From Artocarpus heterophyllus (taxonomy: Eukaryota; Streptophyta; Magnoliopsida; Rosales; Moraceae), in the NCBI GenBank assembly GCA_025403435.1, contig CM046348.1, forward strand, positions 10,286,606 to 10,350,605: a stretch of 64,000 nt of DNA, given 5' to 3'. A program made the position numbers and the translations under genes. Positions 49,301 through 62,269 of this stretch are shown one piece after another. Under the pieces are notes generated by a model. It searched no databases and was not told where the DNA came from. It worked only from the letters and a program-made list of their open reading frames with translations. How positions within the stretch are numbered: the first letter of the stretch is position 1; each line of letters starts with the position of its first letter.

Positions 49301-51570
49301 AACAAGACCTTAGTCATTTGGATATTAGTGGTAAACAGATGATTTTTCATTTGCACGTGTTATAAATGGAGTTTTCTAAATAAGCGAAATAATAGAACTT
49401 TGAGATAAAATAATCAGAAGGTAAAATGGAACTTAATCCTTCATCCAATTATAGATAAACTATGGGGATACACATATGTATGAGAGGTTATGGACAAGAC
49501 TAAATCATAAAGTCTCATAATACTATATATTATCAAGAATGTAGCTTTGGTTACTTAGTGTAGTGACACCAAAGTTAATAACAAAATAGATAATTAATTG
49601 GGGATTAATTTATTTGTTATTATTGAAGCTTGATAAATATGTCCATCGAGTCCAAATACTAGCTTACGAATTCCTTGACTAGTTGTATAGAATATGGTTT
49701 ACCATAGGTAATACAGAAGGTTATGCTAGAGAGGTTATTAGACCTATCAACGTGCAAGCCCAATAGTCCAATAGGACTGTGTGTGGCACTTGACCCAATC
49801 CAAAAGGACTCTTGGAGCCTAAAGCAGGGATAGTTCTAGAAATTAGTTAATTAATTAATTAATTTCAAGATAGCAATTATTCAAATTTAATTATTAGGAT
49901 TTTGGGATAATTAATTACTTTAATATTAATTTAAATCCTAATTATATTTGAATTTAAAAACAAGATAATTAGTCATAATTATTTAAATTAAATAATTATC
50001 TAGTAGAATTGAATTTTAATTTAAATAAAATAATTTAAATATGAATTATCTTAGATATGTAGTTGATCATAAAGCCCTACATTGTGATTGGCTGGAATTT
50101 TGAATTCCTCTCTACTAAAGTGGGCATGCACAATGAGGATAATCTCTCTATATTTGGCGTGTAAGTTTAGGTAAGGAGAGAAAATCTTCTCCTATTTCTG
50201 ATAAACTTCTACCTCTTCCTTCTAACTTTATAAAGAGAGGCCGTTGGTCCTAATTATTCTTTAGATTGCTATAGTGCAACATTAGAGAATTGAACTTTGG
50301 TCATTCCCTTTTAGTGATCTAAGTTCCTCAAAAGCATAGTCCAATTAGAAAGAGAGAAGTTTTGGTGAAATTCTATTGAGTTGTGCCCACACACACAACA
50401 ACTAGAAGGAAGAGTTATAGCGTTGAATATTGGAAGGTTAAGATTTTCGTTTAATCAAAGAGACATGTTGCTTCCCATTTATCAACAATTGTATTTTAAT
50501 TAGAATTCTATTTATTGTTTATGGGAACCTAAGTTTGTTTCTAGGTGATGAATAAATTTTTTTTAAAAAAATTTTACTACTTCAAATTTTCCAATATCAT
50601 AGTGTAGGGAAATTGTGATTTTCTACATCATTAAAGATAATTATAGTTCAAACAATTCTAATTTAAATTAGAATTCTATTATTCAAAATAATTATCTAAT
50701 TTAAATAATTGTGAATAATTATCTATAATTCAAATATAACTAAGATTTAAATTAATTATTTGAAGACAAAACTTAAATAATTAATTATCTAAACTCCTGA
50801 TTACCAATTTTAATAATTATTTGTCTAAAATTAATTAAAAAATTAATCCCCCAAAAAACATGTAGAGATTGGCGCCACCCACAGTAGGCCTAAGCCGACT
50901 TTCAATCCAGTCCTAGACCGTGTGCTACTCATCTCATTAGTCCCAATGGCCTGACTCATGTAAACTATTGTCATATTGATCGTAATCTATATTTGCCTAA
51001 TGTGTTATAAAAGAATTAATGAGTTTGTGTTGGGACTCGACGGACATATATTATCAAGCTTCAATAACAACATATGAATTAACTCCTACTTAATTATCTG
51101 TCTAATTATTAACTTTGATGTCAGTCTACAATAGACCTGAATATATTAGTATTGTCCATGATCTCTGATATTATGTGTATTCTTATAGATTATCCATAAT
51201 AGAATGAAACACTTAGCTCTATTTTACCTTCTAATTATTTTATCTCAAAGTACCAATATTTCACTATCATAAACTTCATTCTTTTTGTAACACATCCCCC
51301 GAAAAGTTAGAGAAACTCAGTCACAAGTCAAATATGGAAGTTTCTCTTCAAGTTTGGCTATGAAGGCTTTAGTGTTTCTATAAGTTTGGAAAGGAGATGG
51401 CTGAGTTTGTTCCTGGTTTTTGAAGCAGAGTGAGAAAAAGAAAGAGAAAGAGGGAAATGTTAGAGGGAGAGAGAGATGAGTGCGGTGTGCTGCTATGTTG
51501 GGGTTTTTTAGAACAAGAGGCCTTTGCATGTTGATGGTTGTTTGAATGGCTCAAACCCCCCTCCCACCCC

Positions 51571-51601
<31 letters not shown>

Positions 51602-52731
51602 AAAATCTGGTAATGAGAAGAGTAAGTCAAGCAAATTGATATTGACTCTGCTGGGCGGCATTTGTGTAATTAAGGGTGTGTGGGGTAAACCTTGGAAAGT
51701 AGTAAAATAATTTAAAATTGAAGAATTAAAATCTTAAATCAGAAATTAAATCATTTAAAAATGAAAATAAAATTTTATATGAGACTCAACTAATGGAAAT
51801 GATAGTATTTTTAAATTATGACAGACTAATTAACAAATCTTATGCGTAATTTGTCTTAATTAAATTTTTGGTTGTTACAGAATCTCTAATAACTTAGAAT
51901 AAAATTATTGATGAATAATTTTATATAATTAAAATCAAAGTTTCCTTAGGGGGAGAGAGGAAAGAAAATTAATTGGGACTACTTATAATCCAAATTATTG
52001 TGGTAAAAATTAATTATTGGTACATAAGATCCATTTTTAGGGCTAATGATGATTGGTCACTCAGTTAAATGACACGAGGTTGCGTGGAAGGGTACTGTAG
52101 GTTCCATTCTCGACTTTTCCTTTGAGGTCAAATAGATTTTTTTTTTCCCTTTAACAGAACAAATTTAATGAATGTGATATGGATTCTCATTACTCACCCC
52201 ATTTTTTAAAAGACCTATTTTTTTTTTATGGAATTTACGAGAGGAAAAAAGGGAGTTAAAAATTCTCCTATTATCAAATCCAATACTTTTTTTTTGGGAA
52301 CAAATTATCCTAAATTTAATGTGTATGCAAATTTTTTTATAGTTCTTAATCTTTTCTTTTATGCTGCTATTATTTTGCTTGATCTCTTGCAATAAATATA
52401 TAGAAATTAATATTATAAGAAAGAAGGCCATAACCTTTCTATTTGAGATCAAGCAACAAATATAGAAAAGAAGACAAATAAATTGCAAACTAAAATGGAC
52501 TAGAAATCCTGCCTAAGCACAAAAATCTTCTTAAATTTCTTGATTCTGTTTTTGAGACCCTAGGGATTTGACCCCTAGATGCTTCGATACCGATTAAACT
52601 TAATTGAACTTGTTCAAAAAAGGTCAAGCGAAAGTTGTGTGTTAACGTGGCATGTATTAAACGAGGAAATAACAAAATAATGGAAACTCATACTGATTGT
52701 GGAAGTTAACTGCATGTTTCTCACCTTTACC
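46321..52731. other. Non-coding part of blocks X and Y, copy C
   Basis: No gene is seen. It holds the copy C versions of the forward and reverse LTR-like sequences (forward 48653-50630) and AT-rich spacer. Open frames such as 48998-49219 and 52165-52488 lie in repeat DNA and lack domains. Confidence 0.5.
51567..51591. repeat. Poly-C run
   Basis: About 25 consecutive C followed by poly-A. Copies B (40160) and D (59930) have only CCCC before the poly-A, so the run expanded in copy C or is a sequencing or assembly artefact. Confidence 0.8.
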
Positions 52732-52804
52732 TATAAATATACGTCCCCAGCTAGCATGACGAGTACTCCAAAAAAAATTTTAAAACAATTTGAGGGAGTG
52801 AAAA

Positions 52805-54108
52805 ATGGCGAAAGTACCAAGTGTTTTTCATTTTTCCTCGTTGTGTTTCTCATCTTCTGCATAGGTCTGTTTTTGTTTTTCCCTTTTTTCATTTAATCAC
52901 TGACAGTATTAGTTTGTTTTCTAGTATTCTTGTAATTAGTCCGCGCTTGTTTCAATGTCAATAATTATTGAAGAAAACTTATTATTTACGTCGAAAACCA
53001 TCATGCCCACATGCACGAAATATTGAATGATGGCTTTATACAATAATTCTGAAGATCATATGCAACAATATTTTTTAGATGCCCTATACTACTATTTTTT
53101 GTTGTACATTAATGTTTTAGCCGATATTTGTTATTCTTTTTCTTTTCTGATTTTTTTCTTCGTTTCTTGCTTTTATGTATGTAGTTATGTACTTGTAAAG
53201 TCAAATTGTGGGCCTTCTTCATTACACAATAGATATTGATGGTAAGACTATTTAATTGTATTTAATCAATTTAATACATCTTTAAATTTTTAATTAGTAG
53301 AAATTGGCTTGTTATGATGAAAAACATGTTTTTTTTATTTTTTTTTATTTTTATGTATGTATTTGCAACCATTTGATCCAACATGTGAAAATTAAATTAT
53401 AAGCCAGAAGCCTATTAAAGCCCCAAGCCCCCAACGCATTATAACGTATTTCAAAAGTTTAAGGTGGACTGATAATAGTCAAATATTGTAATTGATGTAG
53501 GGAGATTATAGCTATTGTAGTAGTTTTTTTATAGTTTAGCTATTGTTTATATTAGCTATCTTTATTTGTTTTATATGTCGTATGCTTTAGTTGTTATTTT
53601 GTTATTATTTTACAAGAGCCATAAATACCCTTATTAGCTAAGTCTAAAAAAACTTAAAATATTGAGTATTGAATATAAAACTTGAGTGTTTTCTTTCCTA
53701 GTTGATTATTTTTCCTTGATGGGCTTCTTTTTAGGTCGATTTTTGAGTTCTCTATCTAGATTAGACTGCTAAAATCATCCTTCCCAATTCCGCTATGTCA
53801 CTATAAATTTTACTTATTTTCTAGTGGACTGTTCGGGATTGCATTGCCTTTTACAAGTTTTATTGCCTAAGTACTGTATATTTTTCATTGCTTAAGCTAA
53901 CAATATATTCTTTTAATTCATTATTTGTGATTCAGGTTTCAATGGTGAGGTGGCTGCGGGCAATTGCTGCCGAGCATATCGAAAACGATGTTGGACTAAA
54001 CAGAGGAACGACCCACATTGCAATAACTTCTGTATTCAATCTTTCGGCTGTAAGGGGGGCATCTGTCGTACTGAAAATGGTCATTTTGTTTGTCATTGCA
54101 TGTGTTGA
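52805..54108 (+). pseudogene. Plus-strand defensin-like gene with intact cysteine exon but frameshifted exon 1, copy C
   Basis: Exon 1 (52805-52864) is 60 bases, one fewer than in copies B and D. A T is missing from the poly-T run after the fifth codon, throwing the signal peptide out of frame with the ATG. The intron (52865-53935) has GT and AG ends. Exon 2 (53936-54108) is open and encodes a mature peptide with ten cysteines spaced CC-x6-C-x9-C-x3-C-x5-C-x4-C-x8-C-x1-C-x1-C, ending in CHCMC. It shares EVAAG before CC, and GGIC, with the minus-strand genes, so it is their paralogue. A TATA box is at 52732-52739. An in-frame ATG at 52756 exists but probably lies upstream of the transcription start. 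Without the frameshift the product would be 77 residues. Confidence 0.75.
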
Positions 54109-54817
54109 TCACATACGTGGTAGCTGGTTATTTAATAGTAGGAGTTCTATCAATTTCTACTCAAATATAAGTTTTATTAATGAATAAGAAAATGATCACA
54201 ACCACGATTTGAGTCATATTACTGTTCTTTTTTTTTTTCTTTTTCTTTTTTGAGAAGATGCTACTCTTTCGATTTTGATAGTATTATTTTATTTATCGTC
54301 TTGATATCATATATAAAGTTTTCTGTTTACGCGTGCAATATTTACGTAACAAATTATAATAATCAGACAAAAGATTATTGATTTTTTATTACATAAATGA
54401 AGGATTATTGAATATGAGTGTGTTTAGCTTTTGACTGGTGGTTAAATCTTCAAACCATGGTCCATAAAATACTTCGAAACCACATATCTTATGTGTCCTT
54501 CCTCGATCAACATGTTACAACTCTATAACATTTACTTCCGTAAACCTGCTTAATTATTGTCGGTAATACATTTGAGTATCTCCATTACTTCCTTGCTTCA
54601 AATTCTTTAATTCTTATGAATTATCTACAAAATTCAATGTGTATTATTTAAGCATATATTAATGTGGAGATTAAACTAACGGTTGTCAATATTTTCCGTT
54701 ATCTCCGAGTTCCTTCCTATTTGTATCGAAAAGTTGATCATATGACACATAAGAAGATAAACCACTTAATTGGAAGAATCGAATAAACCACTTAATCGGA
54801 AGAATTGAATAAACCTT
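54109..54817. other. 3' flank of the plus-strand DEFL gene, unique sequence
   Basis: No gene is seen. A short tandem repeat containing AAACCACTTAAT lies at about 54762-54815, directly before the copy D breakpoint. Confidence 0.5.
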
Positions 54818-56285
54818 CTATAAGGATACACATATGTATGAGAGGTTATGGACATGACTAATTTATAAAGTCTCATAAGACTATATATTATCAAGAATGT
54901 AGCTTTGGTTCTTTAGTGTAGTGACATCAAAGTTAATAATAAAATGGATAATTAACTAGGGATTAATTTATCTATTATTATTGGAGCTTAATAAATATGT
55001 CGATCGAGTCCAAATACTAGCTCATGAATTCCTTGACTAGTTGTGTAGAATATGATTTACCATAGGTAATACAGAAGGTTATGCTAGAGAGGTTATTGAA
55101 CCTATCAATGTGCAAGCCATAGTCCAGTGGGACTGTGAGTGGCACTTGTCCCAATCCAGAAGGACTCTAGGAGCCTAAAGCAAGGATAGTTCTGGAAATT
55201 AGTTAATTGATTAATTAATTAATTTCAATGATAACATTTATTCAAATTTAATTATTAGGATTTTGGGATAATTAATTGCTTGAATATTGATTTAAATCCT
55301 TATTGTATTTGAATTTGAATACAGGATAATTAGTCATAATTATAAAAATTAAACAATTATCTAGTATAATTGAATTTTAATTTAAATGAAATAATTTGAA
55401 TAGGAATTATCTTAGATATGTAGTTGATCACAAAGCCCTACATTGTGAGTGGCTAGGATTTTGAATTCCTCTCTACTAAAGTTGGCATGCACAATGAGGA
55501 TAATCTCTCTGTGTTTGGCGCATAAGTCTAGGTAAGAAGAGAAAATCTTCTCCTATTTCTGATAAACTTCTGCCTCTTCCTTCTAACTTTATAAATAGAG
55601 GCCTTTGGTCCTCATTATTCTTTAGATTGCTATAGTGCAACATTAGGGAATTGAACTTTGGTCATTCCTTTTTAGTGATCTAAGTTCTTCAAACGCATAG
55701 TCCAGTTAGAAAGATAGAAGTTTTGGTGAAATTCTGTTGAGTTGTGCCTACACACACAACAACAAAAAGGAAGAGTCATAGCATTGAAGATTCGAAGGTT
55801 GAGATTTTCATTTAATCAAAGAGACGTGCTGCTTTCTGTTTATCCACAAGTGTATTTTAATTAGAATTCTATTTATTGTTTATGGGAACCTAAGTTTGTT
55901 TCTAGGTGATGAATAATTTTTTAAAAAAAAAAATTTACTACGTCACAGAATCAAATTTTCCAATATCATAATGTAGGGAAACTGTGATTTTCTACATCAC
56001 CAAGGAGAATTCTAATTTAAACAATTCTAATTTAAATTAGAATTCTATTATTCAAAATAATTATCTAATTTAAATACTTGTGAATAATTATCCATTATTC
56101 AAATACAACTAAAATTTAAATTATTATTTGAAGATCAAACTTAAATAATTAATTATCTAAACTTGTAATTAACAATTTTTAATAATTGTTTGTCTGAAAT
56201 TAATTAAAAAAATTATTCTCCAAAAAACATGTAGAGATTGGCTCCACACACAATAGGCCTGAGCCGACTTTCAATCCAGTCCTAG

Positions 56286-59275
56286 TGTAACACCCGCCTA
56301 TTTTATATAACGGACCACGTTAAGTTAGTAACGCTATTAAGGAATGTTAATAATAAATAACGTTATATGATATGATATGTGATGTGCATGTTACTAACTT
56401 TTTAAGTCAAGATTTGTGACAGGTGACGACCGCATGGAATCGTTGTGCTCTAGTGTTCATGTGAAATTATAAATATATGATTATTTATGATGCAATGATG
56501 TGTGAATGTTTTATGTTATGGCATTTGATGACAGATCGGCAGGCCGAAGAGGGAAAATCGGCAGGCCGAACAAGGCTGACAAACAGTCAGCAGAAATCTC
56601 TCCAGAGTTATGACTGAGTTAATTACGTTAATTGGGTGAATTAAGGTGATTAATTGGCATAATAATGGAATGTTTTTATCAGTTAAGGAAATTAAAGGAT
56701 TAGATTGTATTATATTAAGAGGTTTCCTATTTTTAGAAGGTAAGTTAAGGTAAGATTGATGATGTTTGACCTTCCTTTTCTATTCTCCTCCTTTCCCACG
56801 CCAATCACCTTCTTCATAGTCAGAAATTTCTGACTTAATGAAGAGAAATGACTCTTTATTATACACATTATGTTAAAAAAAATTTACGCTCTTTCCTCAA
56901 ATAATTTTTCTCGGTTCTGAGACGTTCTCTCATTATTTCTTTTCCTCCTCTCACGCCTCACGTCATGCCCCCAACAGTCAGAATTTTTCTGACTTAATGA
57001 GGAAATTGAATTCCCATCAATGGTGTTTATTGCGTTAAAAATTTTAACGTTTCCTTTTTCATTATTTTCTCTCCTTCACACGTTTTGCCTCTCAAAAATT
57101 TCTGAGACATTCTTTCACTTCTCTTCCTCTTCCCTTCCTCACGAAATTTCTTTTTCTCTTCCACGGAAATTTTCTGAGCATATTGTAAAAAAAAAAAAAA
57201 AGAAGAGAGAAGTCTTGTTTCGTTGATCGAATTCAAGAATTTCGAGAAGAAACTTCAAGGTATGAATTCAGTTTTTTTTTGGTAAATGTAAAAAGATGTT
57301 CTCCTCTTCAAATTTCGTCTACAATGTCTTCTTTAGGTATTGTATTTTGTTATGTGTGATGTCTCTTCACGTTTTATGTCATTTTAACGTTTTATGAATA
57401 ATGAATATTTCTGTCTTCTACCCCTCACAGTAAAATGTTACTGTTTAATTTTGAAGGTATGAAAAATGTAATGATTATTCAATAGGTAAAGAATGATGTT
57501 TTCGTGAAAAGTTGTTAATTATGCTTATGTATGAGTATGTAAGATGAATGTATTTTATGATTATGAAATGTTTTAATAAATGTTATTTCTGGATTTTGAT
57601 TATAAATGTTATGTATGTTTAAAAGATTTTATGATAATAAAAATAATTTCATGCATGATAATATGATGCTTGTATGAAGTTTTGAATTACAATATAAATA
57701 TATTAATTGTTCGAAAATGTTTTATTTAAAAGGTAATTATGTTTAGATGTAGGGTTTTGAATAATATTTAAAATATGAGATGAGTGTATGGGTATTTTAT
57801 GATAAGTATTGATTTTTTTATTGCATCTTAAAATGGATATATGGCATGGACACTTAAGGAAGCGAGCACAACGAGACCGCGTTGTCGTCACCAAGTGCAA
57901 TATTAAGGTTAAGTAAGCTATCGATAAAGTAAGTACATTCTCACCTGCAACATGACACTTTTTCAAGGTTTAATGATATGTTTACAAGGATTTTCATGAT
58001 GATTTTATGATGATTTTTCTTAAAGGATTTCTTATGAAAAGTTTTTTCATGATTTAAAGTTATGCATGTATGATGATTATGGTATGTTTCAAAGTATGAA
58101 AATTATGTATATATGTATCACCTAATAAGTGTTGCACACCCAATGTTATGAAATGATATGTTATGATGTCATGTTTGGTTTGGGATTAGCTACTCTTCTC
58201 CTCTCATGACGGCGCGCCAATGAGATGTTTATGGTGCAACACTTGGGCCCTTAAGAATAAAATAAAAATATATATATATGGGATAAATTTTAAAATGGTC
58301 AATATTATGAAAGATATGTTTCTATGAAATTGTGCTTAAGGCACCTTTATGATACGATGATGATGATGATGATGATGATGTTCATGAAATGTTTTAAATT
58401 GTGAGAATTTTATGTACTTACTAAGCATTAGCTTATTCATGTTTTTATATGTCATGTTGCAGATAAGGGTAAGAGAGTCTTGGAATAGGTGGAGGACATG
58501 GAACGGCGTGTGAGCAACATGAACGATGAATTGTAACCGGAAGCACGCCAAGAAGAAATGAATTTATGATTTAATAAAATTATATATTTTGAACATATTA
58601 TATGTTGAGTTTTTTAAGAATACTTATATTATGGTTTTATAAGTTATTTTATCATTTTTTTTATGAAATATGAACTTCCGCTATATTTATGTAAAGTTAG
58701 AACGTTTTAATTTTTTTAAAAGTAAATTGGTCTCGGACGGCCTGCCGAACTCCGTGTCCGGCCTGCCGAAGACCAGAAGATCGGCCGACCGATCTATTTT
58801 TCGGCCTGCCGAACCTGGATGAATTTTTTGGTCCGAATTACAAAGCTTCTGCCGGCTGCCGGTGGAAGACGCTCCGGCTTGCCGATGTTGTTCGGCTTGC
58901 CGAAGTCCCAAGTTCGGCCTGCCGAACTGTGGGAATAAGTGGATTTCAAAGATGTGATGATCAAAGTGATTTAATGTGAGATTTTAATAAGTCTTGATTT
59001 TACTATTTGATTATCAATTATTATTAAATAAGTTCATGAATAATTTAAGTATAACGAATAAATTATGTTATGGAATAAAATTAAAACTATGTTCTTCGAT
59101 ACAACGTAAGTTTTTTAAAAAAAAATTGTATGAATTGATCCTGGTAATGTAAGTTTAAGTACTTTTAAATCTATAGTACGATTGAGTTGGTATTATCTAT
59201 GAGTTTAATTATTTAAGCATGTATGAATATAAGTATGTAACGATATCTGTGACGTCCGAATTAAGGGGCGTTACA
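56286..59275 (+). mobile_element. Solo LTR, 2,990 bp
   Basis: Begins TGTAACACCCGCC and ends GGGGCGTTACA, flanked by the 5-bp duplication CCTAG (56281-56285 and 59276-59280). Copies B (39509-39513) and C (50912-50916) hold one CCTAG and no insertion. No reverse transcriptase, integrase or second LTR is found inside, so it is best read as a solo LTR left by recombination; such long LTRs occur in plant Ty3/gypsy elements. Strand is arbitrary. It contains a diverged tandem duplication around TCTGACTTAATGA (about 56815-56975 and 56978-57130), a (GAT)n run near 58357 and a cluster of CGGCYTGCCGA motifs (58738-58925). Confidence 0.75.
58357..58380. repeat. (GAT)n microsatellite
   Basis: About eight GAT units inside the solo LTR. 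Confidence 0.85.
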
Positions 59276-61155
59276 CCTAGACTGTGTGCCACCCATCTCA
59301 TTAGTCCCAATGGCCTGACTCATGTAGACTATTGTCATATTGATGGTAATCTATATTTGCCTAATCTGTTATAAAAGAATTAATGAGCTTGTTTTGGGAC
59401 TCGACGGACATATATTATCAAGCTCCAATAACAACATATGAATTAATTCCTACTTAATTATCTGTCTAATTATTAACTTTGATGTCATTCTACAATAGAC
59501 CCAAATATATTTGTCTTGTCCATGATCTCTTATATTATGTATATTCTTATAGGTTATCCATAATCGAATGAAACACTTAGTTATGTTTTACCTTTCTATT
59601 ATCTTATCTCAAAGTACCAAATATTTCACTATTGTAAACTTCATTCTTTTTGTAACACATCCCCTTGAAAAGTTAGAGAAACTCAGTCAAAAGTCAAATA
59701 TGAAAGTTTCTCTTCAAGTTTGGCTATGAAGGCTTTAGTGTTTCTATAAGTTTGGAGAGGAGATGGCTGGGTTTGTTCCTAGTTTTTGAAGCAGAGTGAG
59801 AAAAAGAGAGAGAAAGAGAAAGAGGGAAACGTTAGAGGGAGAGAGAGATGAGTGCGGAGTGCTGCTATGTTGGGGTTTTTTAGAACGAGAGGCCTTTGCA
59901 TGTTGATGGTTGTTTGAATGGCTTAAACCCCAAAAAAAAAAAAAATCTGGTAATGAGAAGAGTAAGTCATGCAAATTGATATTGACTCTGCTGGGCGGCA
60001 TTTGTGTAATTAAGGGTGTGTAGGGTTTACTTTGGAAAGTAGTAAAATAATTTAAAATTCAAGAATTAAAATCTTAAGTGAGAAATTAAATCATTTAAAA
60101 ATGAAAATAAATTTTTATATGAGACTCAACTAATGTAAATGATAGTATTTTTAAATTATGACCCACTAATTAATAAATCTTATGTATAATTAGTCTTAAT
60201 TAAATTCTCGGTTGTTACAGAATCTCTAATAACTTAGAATAAAATTACTGATGAATAATTTTATATAATTAAAATCAAAGTTTCTTTAGGGGGAGAGAGG
60301 AAAAGAAAATTAATTGGGACTACTTATAATCCAAAATATTGTGGCAAAAATTAATTATTGGTACATAAGATGCATTTTTAGGGCTAATGATGATTGGTCA
60401 CTCAGTTAAATGACATGAGGTTGGGTGGAAGGGTACTGTAGATTCCATTCTCGACTTTTCTTTTGAGGTCAAATAGAATTTTTTTTTTCCCTTTAACCGC
60501 ACAAATTTAATGAATGTGATATGGACTCTCATTACTCACCCCATTTTTTAAAAGACTTATTTTTTTTTATGGAATTTACGAGAGGAAAAAATGGATTTAA
60601 AGATTTTCCTATTGTCAAATTCAATACTTTTTTTGGGAACAAATTAATCCTAAATTTAACGTGTTTGAAAAGTTTTATATAGTTCTTAATCTTTTTTTTC
60701 GTGCTGCTATTATTTTGCTTGATCTCTTTTAATAAATATATAGAAATTAATATTATAAGAAATAATAAAGATCTTACGTACATAGAAGGCCATAACCTCT
60801 CTATTTAAAATCAAGCAACAAATATAGAAAAGAAGACAAATAAATAGCAAACTAAAATGGACTAGAAATCCTGCCTAAGCACAAAAATCTTCTTAAATTG
60901 CTTGTTTCTGTTTTTGAGACGCCTAGGGATTTGACCCCTTGATCCTTCGATACCGATTAAGCTTAATTGAACTTGCTAAAAAAAGGTCAAGCTAAAGTTA
61001 TGCGTTACGTGGAATGTATTAAAGGAAATAACAAATTATGGAAAATTGTGGAAGTTAACTGCAATGATTCTCACCTTTACCTATAAATATACGTCCCCGG
61101 CTAGCATGAAGGGTATTCCAAACAAAATTTTAAAACAATTTTGAGAGAGTGAAAA

Positions 61156-61216
61156 ATGGTGAAAGAACCAGGTGTTTTTTCATTTTTCCTCGTTGTGTTT
61201 CTCAACTTTTGCATAG
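61156..61216 (+). pseudogene. Orphan DEFL exon 1 (signal peptide only), copy D
   Basis: Same 61-base exon as at 41387-41447, with ATG start, GT donor at 61217 and TATA box at 61082-61089. It too lacks a cysteine-rich exon 2: the sequence follows copy B into the replacing segment at about 61930-62269. It is a duplicate of the already truncated copy B. Confidence 0.7.
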
Positions 61217-62269
61217 GTCAGTTTTTTTTCTTTTTTCTTTTTCATTTAATCACTCACTGTATTAGTTTGTTTTCTACTATTCTTCTAATTAGTCCGCGCT
61301 TGTTTCAATGTCAATAATTATTGAAGAAAACCTTATTATTACGTCGAAAAACATCATGCCCACATGCACGAAATATTGAATGTGGCTTTATACAATAATT
61401 CTGAAGATCATATACTACTATATTTTTTAGATGCCTTATACTACTAATTTTGTTGTACATTAATGTTTTAGCCGATATTTGTTATTCTTTTTCTTTTCTC
61501 ATTTTTTTCTTCGTTTCTTGCTTTTATATATGCAGTTATGTACTTGTAAAGTCAAATTGTGGGCCTTCTTCATTACACAATAGATATTGATCGTAGGACT
61601 ATTTAATTGTATTTAATCAATTTATACATCTTTAATTTTTAAATTAGTAGAAATTGGCTTGTTATGATGAAAAACATGTTTTTTTTTTTTTTATGTATGT
61701 ATTTGCAACCATCAGGCAGTGAATTAACAATTGTTTTATAGTAAAAATTAGACTATTGATCCAACATGTGAAAATTAAATTATGAGCCTGAAACCTATTA
61801 AAGCCCCCAACACATTATAACATATTTCAAAAGTTTAAGGTGGACCGATAATAGTCAGATATTGTAATTGATGTAGGGTGATTGTAGCTATTGTCATAAT
61901 TTTTTTTTATAGTTTAGCCATTGTTTATATTAGCTTATGTATCTTTGTTTGGAATATAGTTAATGCCATTCTAGTTGAAAGAAATTCAAGTACCCCCAAA
62001 AAAAAGAGAATATAATTTTCAATTATATATATAGACTTATTCTTAATAGTTAATATTGGGGTGTCTGCAGTCGGTTTGGGCTTTTTTTTCCTCTAAACTA
62101 CTAATCAAACCAAAAATAAAAATGATTTTTTGGTGATTTAAGCAGTTTGATATTTTTTATAAAACCAAACTAAACTAAGTCACTCATAAGCAGTTTGATT
62201 TGGGCGTTTTATTTCTGATTTTTATTTTATTTATTAAAAACTGTTAACCTCCACTTAGGGGCGTTACAT

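Larger units (their letters stand above)
42506..53565. repeat. Segmental duplication copy C (blocks X and Y)
   Basis: Contains block X (42506 to about 47700) and block Y (to about 53565) in the same order and orientation as copy B, but more diverged. Copy-specific changes are a GC-rich inverted-repeat insertion in the DEFL intron (about 44517-44757), a CACTA element (45898-46317) and a run of about 25 C at 51567-51591. It alone retains exon 2 of the plus-strand DEFL gene, just past the end of similarity. Confidence 0.85.

Noticed and set aside
53888..54187. 99-residue plus-strand frame over DEFL exon 2 in copy C
   Set aside because: A different frame from the cysteine-rich one; it ignores the acceptor at 53935 and has no signal peptide.
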